A stretch of 64,000 nt of DNA from Methylovulum sp. (GTDB lineage: Bacteria > Pseudomonadota > Gammaproteobacteria > Methylococcales > Methylomonadaceae). The stretch's first letter is position 1. Each line of letters opens with the position of its first letter. Location: the NCBI GenBank assembly GCA_028712695.1, contig JAQTQZ010000020.1, forward strand, positions 1-64,000, given 5' to 3'. Positions 58,736-64,000 of the stretch are shown piece by piece. A model generated the notes under the pieces. That model saw only the letters and a program-made list of their open reading frames with translations, was not told where the DNA came from and made no database searches. The translations under genes and the position numbers were made by a program.

Positions 58736-59929
58736 ATGGCAGAAAAATTTAAGTTCACCCAGCAACGGATAGACAAGCTACCAACCCCCGAAAAAGGCCG
58801 CGTTGATTACTACGACACAGAATGCCCCAAACTGACTTGCAGGGTTAGCAGTACCGGGGTTAAATCTTTTGTGTTGCTGAAATGGACGGGCAAAACCATG
58901 CAGCGCGTTACCCTTGGGCGTTATCCCGATATATCGGTCAAAAAGGCGCAAGAAATGGCAACTGCCGCCCTTTCATCTATTGCATCAGGTATCAACCCCA
59001 CCGAAGAAAAACGCAAGCAACGGTTACGGGGCATAACCCTACAAGAATTACTAGACCGTTACTTGACTGATAAGTCGGATTTAAGGGAAGCGTCCATAAA
59101 GGACTACACCAAAAAGCTGAACCAAGGCTTTGCAGACTGGTTAAACAAGCCGATTAACGACATTACCCGCGATATGGTCACCGCCAAGCGCAACCAGCTT
59201 GAAGGCGGTAGGGATAACAAAATGCGCGTTTTACGTTTACTAATGAGTTATGCAGTCACCACCCTTAAAGCGTTAGAAGAAAACCCCGTGGATGTGCTGA
59301 CCGATGGCAAGTTATGGGCAAAACCCAAACGCAAAAAACGCATGATAGCGCGTGACCACCTCAAAGACTGGTATGAAGCTGTTTTGAATTTGGACAATGA
59401 AAAAGCCAAGGTTTATTTATTGCTATTACTCCATACAGGACTAAGAGACCAAGATGTAAGATTTTTAGAATGGCGGGACATTGACTTTAAAAATGATTGC
59501 CTGACCGCAAGGGACACCAAAAACCATTCTGACTTTACCGCCTACATACCGCCGCAAATCAAACCTTATCTAAGAAGCCTCCACAATCTAACGGGTGATA
59601 ATAGGTTCGTGTTTCCCGGCAATGGTAAAGATGGCGTTATGGACATACCGCGCAAACCCATTGCCCAAGTGTCCAAAAAAACGGGCATTGAATTTAGCAG
59701 CCATGATTTAAAGCGTACCTTCCTAACCATTGGCGAAGCCGCACAGATTCCGTTTAGTTTGCTCAAAGCATTGGCAAACCATAAGACAGACAGTGACGTG
59801 ACGGGCGGTTACATCAACCCAGAAGCGCAAACCATGAAAGAGGCGGCTTTTAAAATTGCCGATTACATCCAAGCCCACACCGCACAGAACCGCGATAACG
59901 TCATCATGCTAAAAACCGCCGCGTTGTAA
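58736..59929 (+). CDS. Tyrosine recombinase integrase (P4-like)
   Basis: The 397-residue protein has the N-terminal arm-binding DUF4102 domain (VDYYDTECPKLTCRVSSTGV), a central SAM-like domain and the catalytic domain with R237 (HTGLRDQDVRFLEW), H323/R327 (SSHDLKRTFL), H349 (ALANHKTDSDVT) and Tyr 359 (GGYI). It would recombine the tRNA-Asn 3' half 180 bases upstream. The order att-int is usual for such elements. All catalytic residues are kept, so it looks functional. Confidence 0.95.
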   Translation: MAEKFKFTQQRIDKLPTPEKGRVDYYDTECPKLTCRVSSTGVKSFVLLKWTGKTMQRVTLGRYPDISVKKAQEMATAALSSIASGINPTEEKRKQRLRGITLQELLDRYLTDKSDLREASIKDYTKKLNQGFADWLNKPINDITRDMVTAKRNQLEGGRDNKMRVLRLLMSYAVTTLKALEENPVDVLTDGKLWAKPKRKKRMIARDHLKDWYEAVLNLDNEKAKVYLLLLLHTGLRDQDVRFLEWRDIDFKNDCLTARDTKNHSDFTAYIPPQIKPYLRSLHNLTGDNRFVFPGNGKDGVMDIPRKPIAQVSKKTGIEFSSHDLKRTFLTIGEAAQIPFSLLKALANHKTDSDVTGGYINPEAQTMKEAAFKIADYIQAHTAQNRDNVIMLKTAAL

Positions 59930-60003
59930 ATTTAGCCCTGTTAGCCGTTTACCGCATTTTGCGCTATATTGATAAGTGTTAATTAACAGCCTACAATTTA
60001 ACG

Positions 60004-60282
60004 ATGATAAAAACTTTCCGGCATAAAGGCTTACAGGCTTTTTTTGAGACAGGCAGCAAAGCGGGCATACAACCGCACCACGCTGGAAAATTGCGCGTAT
60101 TACTGACCGCATTGGACAACGCTAAACGCCCTGATGACATGGGCGCACCGAGTTGGAAGCTTCACCCTTTAGCTGGCGGACTTGCAGGGCATTATTCGGT
60201 CACAGTAAACGGCAACTGGCGGCTAACTTTCACCTTTAACGATGAAAATGCCGAATTGGTTGATTATTTGGATTACCACTAA
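60004..60282 (+). CDS. higB: HigB-type toxin (RelE/ParE superfamily, 92 aa)
   Basis: MIKTFRHKGLQAFFETGSKA, GLAGHYSVTVNGNWRLTFTF and DYLDYH are the hallmarks of HigB (graft-type) ribosome-dependent mRNA interferases. The toxin gene comes first, as is usual for higBA, and is 12 bases from higA. The pair likely helps keep the integrated element or guards against other mobile elements. Confidence 0.93.
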   Translation: MIKTFRHKGLQAFFETGSKAGIQPHHAGKLRVLLTALDNAKRPDDMGAPSWKLHPLAGGLAGHYSVTVNGNWRLTFTFNDENAELVDYLDYH

Positions 60283-60294
60283 GAGAAAATACAC

Positions 60295-60582
60295 ATGAGC
60301 AGAATGCACAACCCCGCACACCCCGGCGAAGTATTGCGCGAATGGCTACCAGAAAACATGACCGTGACAAAAGCCGCCAAGGAATTGCAAATATCCCGCG
60401 TCACCTTATCAAAGGTGTTAAACGGCAAGGCAGGAATTACCGCTGGCATGGCATTGCGCCTGTCAATCTGGCTAGGTACAACCCCCGACCTATGGCTAGG
60501 AATGCAGACCCAGTGGGATTTATGGCAAGCGGAACAACAGCCACGCCCGAACATCAGGCCGTTGGACAGATTGGCGGCTTGA
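60295..60582 (+). CDS. higA: HigA-type antitoxin
   Basis: The 95-residue HTH_XRE protein has NPAHPGEVLREWLPENMTVT, AAKELQISRVTLSKVLNGKA and WLGTTPDLWLGMQTQWDLWQ, the HigA signature. It binds HigB and the operon promoter. It is separated from the next gene by 26 bases with GGAAAGGTG ahead of the next start. Confidence 0.94.
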   Translation: MSRMHNPAHPGEVLREWLPENMTVTKAAKELQISRVTLSKVLNGKAGITAGMALRLSIWLGTTPDLWLGMQTQWDLWQAEQQPRPNIRPLDRLAA

Positions 60583-60608
60583 TAACTTTGGTGGAAAGGT
60601 GAACGGAT

Positions 60609-61589
60609 ATGACCGCGAAAAAGGCATTTGACACAAGCTGGTTTGACATCGAAAACTATAGCGGGTTAACAACCAAAAAAGGCAATAAAGAGTTAAAGCT
60701 CTGGTACAGGCAGTTATGTATAAGGCGGTATATTCTCGATGGACTCCAAGACAATCCCGAATGGAATGAGATTGACCGCCAACATAGGCGGAAAGATGCA
60801 GCTGAGTGGTTGGCGCATATTGAAACCAAGCCTATTTTTGATGAGGGTTTCGATAACTTTTTAATTGGTTTTCAGTCTTGCTATGGATTTTCATCAATCA
60901 CACCGCCTAGCCATACTTTTGACCAAACCACCGTAGCATCCACCAAAGCCGGAGCGTTTTACAATGACTGGACTGAATTTAAAGAAAAGGCAACCCTTAC
61001 GCTCAAACAAAATTTTAATCTGACCGACAAGGTAGGTACAAAGTCTAGCGATGGGCGGCAGTGGTACAGTATTGACTATTATCTGGACAATATAGCCATG
61101 AATGGACATTTAAGGGCGTTAGGGCGTGATATGAAAGGGCAGTTTACCTATGTCACCGTAGACTTGACAGCCACGAACAGGCAGATAAGGGCGGACTTTA
61201 AGCAATGGCTGGAAGCCTACAGGGAAACAACAGGCTACATGCCCCATAAAAAACTAAGAGGGAAGGCGACAACGAAAAAAAGCCCGAAATTCAATGAAAG
61301 TGAAATCAAGAGTTGGCGTTATTCAAAGCTATTGCCTTACATTGACTTATATCTGGTGGCGTTAGCCGAGGGAAGGGATATTAGCGATGTTAGATATGAG
61401 GATATTGTGGGATTATTTTATCCAAAAGAATACGAGGATTATCTTGACAACGGAATGGATGGTGACGCGAAACAGGAACGCATCATAAAAAACTTGACCG
61501 ATAAAATACGGCAAACAACAGCACCAAAAGCCCTTTTATTGCTAAGTGATGAAATATTAACGGCAATCAATAGACAGCTAACGGAATAG
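60609..61589 (+). CDS. Unrecognised 326-aa protein of the integrated element
   Basis: I do not firmly recognise this protein. The start SWFDIENYSG followed by KELKLWYRQLCIRRYILDGL resembles DUF6387-type proteins found in integrative elements, but I cannot confirm it. The body has no signal peptide or membrane helix and no visible P-loop, nuclease or HTH motif. Two blocks look structured: YSIDYYLDNIAMNGHLRALG, followed by FTYVTVDLTATNRQIRADFK, and the segment IDLYLVALAEGRDISDVRYE near residue 245. It has a good ribosome site and stands alone between higBA and the AlpA-like gene, the place of cargo genes. Short intergenic distance suggests it could be part of the higBA transcript. Confidence 0.75.
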   Translation: MTAKKAFDTSWFDIENYSGLTTKKGNKELKLWYRQLCIRRYILDGLQDNPEWNEIDRQHRRKDAAEWLAHIETKPIFDEGFDNFLIGFQSCYGFSSITPPSHTFDQTTVASTKAGAFYNDWTEFKEKATLTLKQNFNLTDKVGTKSSDGRQWYSIDYYLDNIAMNGHLRALGRDMKGQFTYVTVDLTATNRQIRADFKQWLEAYRETTGYMPHKKLRGKATTKKSPKFNESEIKSWRYSKLLPYIDLYLVALAEGRDISDVRYEDIVGLFYPKEYEDYLDNGMDGDAKQERIIKNLTDKIRQTTAPKALLLLSDEILTAINRQLTE

Positions 61590-61693
61590 CTACCTTAAAA
61601 AGCGGGATAGAAAATCTCACCTTTCATCCCGCCCCACCCCAAAAACATAGCATAAACTGACTTGGAATTTCACAAGATACCAAGAGGTTACTT

Positions 61694-61912
61694 ATGCTAG
61701 ACCCACACATCTTAACTTTTAACCAAGACGTTCTAACTGACACGGACGGCGCGGCGCGGTTACTTCATATTCCAGCAGCTACACTCATCAAATGGCGTTC
61801 CACGGGTGAAAACAATGTGCCATATATTAAAATCGGGAGGCAAATAAAATACCGAACAACCGACCTTAGGCGTTATGTCGAACAGCACACTATTGGCGCG
61901 TTGGAGGTTTAA
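61694..61912 (+). CDS. AlpA/HTH_17-like DNA-binding protein (72 aa)
   Basis: TDTDGAARLLHIPAATLIKW and KIGRQIKYRTTDLRRYVEQH form a winged helix of the MerR-like excisionase/AlpA group. Such small proteins regulate the integrase or assist excision in P4-like elements. AGAGGTTACTT-ATG gives a fair ribosome site. It begins a tightly packed run of four frames that ends in the primase gene, with two bases to the next gene. Confidence 0.82.
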   Translation: MLDPHILTFNQDVLTDTDGAARLLHIPAATLIKWRSTGENNVPYIKIGRQIKYRTTDLRRYVEQHTIGALEV

Positions 61913-61914
61913 CT

Positions 61915-62355
61915 ATGATTACTTCAAAAGTCATTAGAGACCACCGCCGCCATATAACCCGCGCCGATTACAACGACAACAAACCCCTGTTAGGCTCTGA
62001 ACATGTTCTCTTCCCTAGAATTAGCACTCTTCAAGCTAGGGCATTACGGCGGATGTTACCCGCTGGTTTAATGCTTTCTCACCGTGAATTTGATTTTGCA
62101 TCCCATAGTTATCGTTTGGGTGCATTCATTGACAAGTTGCGGGACAAAGGCTGGACGATAGTAGACCATGACGAAGTTGTTCTAACGAAAGACCCTTGCA
62201 AACACACTTCAAAATTCACCCGATATGAATTATTCGCAGAATTTACGCCGGAACTCGCGGAAAGGATAGCGGCATTTTGTCAGGCCGTTGATGATTTTGA
62301 AGCCAAAGCGGCGGCAACCGCTAAAGCTTCAGGGGGCAATGCAATTGAAAAATAA
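61915..62355 (+). CDS. Helix-turn-helix protein of the integrated element (146 aa)
   Basis: The C-half reads ISTLQARALRRMLPAGLMLS, SHSYRLGAFIDKLRDKGWTI and VDHDEVV, a winged helix in which a recognition helix is followed by an arginine-rich turn, as in HTH_39-like phage proteins. The N-terminal 35 residues are basic. I do not assign a specific function; replication or copy-control of the element is likely from context. Confidence 0.6.
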   Translation: MITSKVIRDHRRHITRADYNDNKPLLGSEHVLFPRISTLQARALRRMLPAGLMLSHREFDFASHSYRLGAFIDKLRDKGWTIVDHDEVVLTKDPCKHTSKFTRYELFAEFTPELAERIAAFCQAVDDFEAKAAATAKASGGNAIEK

Positions 62356-62443
62356 AAAGCAAGTTGATTTTAAACCCTTTGTCACAAGCATGAAAGCGGA
62401 ATTTATCCGTTTAACCGTTTGGCTATTGATGGCTAAGGGGTAA
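62339..62443 (+). CDS. Possible small protein (34 aa)
   Basis: ATG at 62339 is preceded immediately by AGGGGGC, and the frame reads MQLKNKKQVDFKPFVTSMKA and EFIRLTVWLLMAKG before TAA at 62441-62443. It overlaps the end of the previous gene by 17 bases and ends four bases before the primase start. The second half is an amphipathic helix. No family is recognised. The tight packing is the main reason to list it. Confidence 0.4.
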   Translation: MQLKNKKQVDFKPFVTSMKAEFIRLTVWLLMAKG

Positions 62444-62447
62444 TTAT

Positions 62448-64000
62448 ATGGACAGCAGACTTGCCGCCTTATGCGCGGCGGGTTTGTCGTTAGTGCCGAT
62501 TGCACCGATTGACGGCAAACCCACCAAAGCCCCACGCGCCAGCCATTGGAACAAACCAATAAGCGCAAATAATCCAAACGGCTACAGCTCAAATGCCGCT
62601 GATTTTATCGGCTGTAACGGCTTTAATTTTGGCCTTTATCATGGCGCAAGCAATACCCTTGCCCTCGACCTCGATAACGTGGAACTGGCGCGTAAAGTTT
62701 TTGAAGAACTGACCGACCAACACCTAGCAGACTGGTTAGAAAACCCTCAACGCCTTGAAATCAAAAGCCCCAAGGCAAACCGTGGGAAATTGCTTTTTAA
62801 ATTGCCCGAAGGTTTTAGCCATGCAAATTTAAGGCAATTCAAGCACAACGGCGCGGTTATCTTTGAATTACGTTGTGGCAATTGTCAGGACGTGATTTTA
62901 GGGCGACACCCTGACGGCGGCGATTATCAGTTAATCGGCAATCCGGCGGCGATACCCAATGCGCCAGCGGTTTTGCTGGATATGCTTGAAAATTGGGGAG
63001 CATGGAAAATATGCCTTGATTCTGCCCTAGGCATAGCGGAACCGCCCAAAATCTCACCATGCAAGCCGTTAAAAGGCGAAAATTTGACTGGCTACCGTAA
63101 CCCTATAAAAGAGTTTAACCAAGCTTTTTGTGTGGCTGATGTGCTTACCCGCAACGGTTACAAAACCGCCGGAAAAGACCGATTCATCAGGCCGGGCAGC
63201 GAATCAAAAGCCCCAGCCGTGGCGATTATGCACGATTGCAAGGACGGTATTGAGCGCGTCTATTCCCACGGCGGAGATTGCCTTAACGACGGCTTTGCCC
63301 ATGACGCTTTCGATTGTTACCGCTTGCTGGAACACGGCTGCGATTGGGTGGAGACGTTAAGGTGGAATGCTGACATAACCCAACACAACCAACGGCTTTT
63401 TATGCAAGAACAGGCCAAAAACGCGCCAGAACCACCGCCACAATCACAAGGGGAAGAAAAACCCAAGCCACCCTTTACCCTTGCCCAATTTTCCCTAAAA
63501 GGCCGTTCAAGCGAAATGGAGAAAACAATGTTAGCCGATAAATTCGTATTAGGCCGTATTGCCATTTATGGGCAAGCCACCGCCATTTATGCCAAACCCA
63601 ACACGGGTAAAACCTTGCTTACCCTTTGGTTGCTTATCCAAGCTGTTAACGCCAAGTCAATCGCGGGTACAGACGTTTTTTACATCAATGCCGATGATAA
63701 TTACAGGGGCTTGGTTGAAAAGCTAAAGCTGGCTGAACGGCATGGCTTTGAAATGCTCGCGCCCGGTCATAATGGTTTTGAAGCCAAGTTGTTCATTGCT
63801 TACATGCAAGCGATGGTTAAGGATAAAAGCGCACACGGCAAAATCATCATTCTGGACACGCTAAAAAAATTCGCTGATTTGATGGACAAAAAAACCTCAA
63901 CTGATTTTATGAAAGTGGGTAGGGTGTTTGTCACCAATGGCGGCACGTTGATTTTATTGGCACATACCAACAAAAACCGTAACGGAGACGGCAAGGTGGT
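62448..64000 (+). CDS. Primase-polymerase / RecA-like ATPase replication protein (partial at right edge)
   Basis: The frame is open from the ATG at 62448 to the window end, 517 codons. It starts MDSRLAALCAAGLSLVPIAP and has a prim-pol domain with the DxD in NTLALDLDNVEL (D74/D76), KSPKANRGKLLFKLP and CGNCQDVILGRHPDGGDYQL, then a charged linker (about 320-345). A RecA-like ATPase follows with Walker A AKPNTGKTLLTLW (382-394) and Walker B KIIILDT (465-471). LLAHTNKN fits the sensor region of RepA-type helicases. GGGG-TAATTAT gives the ribosome site. It probably replicates the excised element, as in P4-like satellites; the end is outside the window. Confidence 0.85.
   Translation, partial: MDSRLAALCAAGLSLVPIAPIDGKPTKAPRASHWNKPISANNPNGYSSNAADFIGCNGFNFGLYHGASNTLALDLDNVELARKVFEELTDQHLADWLENPQRLEIKSPKANRGKLLFKLPEGFSHANLRQFKHNGAVIFELRCGNCQDVILGRHPDGGDYQLIGNPAAIPNAPAVLLDMLENWGAWKICLDSALGIAEPPKISPCKPLKGENLTGYRNPIKEFNQAFCVADVLTRNGYKTAGKDRFIRPGSESKAPAVAIMHDCKDGIERVYSHGGDCLNDGFAHDAFDCYRLLEHGCDWVETLRWNADITQHNQRLFMQEQAKNAPEPPPQSQGEEKPKPPFTLAQFSLKGRSSEMEKTMLADKFVLGRIAIYGQATAIYAKPNTGKTLLTLWLLIQAVNAKSIAGTDVFYINADDNYRGLVEKLKLAERHGFEMLAPGHNGFEAKLFIAYMQAMVKDKSAHGKIIILDTLKKFADLMDKKTSTDFMKVGRVFVTNGGTLILLAHTNKNRNGDGKV

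Overview
The window is a chromosomal segment of a Gram-negative gammaproteobacterium. The gene orders hfq-hflX-hflK-hflC-hisZ-purA, kdsD-kdsC-lptC-lptA-lptB-rpoN-hpf-rapZ, mlaFED-mlaB-murA-hisGDC, petABC-sspAB and yceD-rpmF-plsX-fabHDG-acpP-fabF-pabC-mltG-tmk-holB-pilZ-tatD are all typical of that class. Two PEP-CTERM proteins, with likely sigma-54 promoters, suggest a biofilm- or exopolysaccharide-forming lineage such as the Methylococcales. That placement is inference; no methane-oxidation gene is present.

Layout. 1-1981 is a graveyard of insertion sequences: an IS630-type transposase start running off the left edge, the tail of a brnT toxin with an intact brnA antitoxin, an internally deleted IS5-type element with its inverted repeats and TTA target duplication, a truncated IS3-type element and an IS1595-type transposase tail. 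1989-9532 holds thiC under a TPP riboswitch, a GT2/LAB_N pair, trhP, purA and hisZ. 9615-13419 is hfq-hflX-hflKC on the minus strand. 13599-17690 holds a YgfX-like protein, a DUF2782 protein, two PEP-CTERM genes and a REP-associated transposase (RAYT) between REP hairpins. 17697-23189 holds pyrC, an FmdB-like protein, aspS, minCDE and a small winged-helix protein. 23259-29300 is the LPS transport/Kdo/rpoN cluster (minus). 29614-36425 is mla-murA-hisGDC (plus). 36758-40699 is the cytochrome bc1 operon and sspAB. 40785-45725 is mfd and dinB (minus). 45943-46734 is a second IS3 remnant abutting a second IS630 fragment. 46732-57521 is the fatty-acid/holB cluster (minus).

From about 58509 a tRNA-Asn 3' half marks the left end of an integrated element. 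It carries a tyrosine integrase, a HigBA toxin-antitoxin pair, an unrecognised 326-aa protein, an AlpA-like HTH protein, small proteins and a primase-polymerase/RecA-like ATPase open at the right edge. The tRNA's own terminator lies on the chromosomal side, so the intact tRNA-Asn should sit at the element's far end, outside the window. No rRNA, intact tRNA or CRISPR array was seen.

Functionally the chromosomal part is housekeeping: envelope building (Kdo, Lpt, Mla, MurA, fatty acids), histidine synthesis split over two loci (short HisG with HisZ), respiration, division-site placement and DNA repair. Absences that stand out are mlaC and ibaG from the mla cluster and ptsN from the rpoN cluster. 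The window also encodes sigma-54 itself, which is the factor the PEP-CTERM promoters would need.
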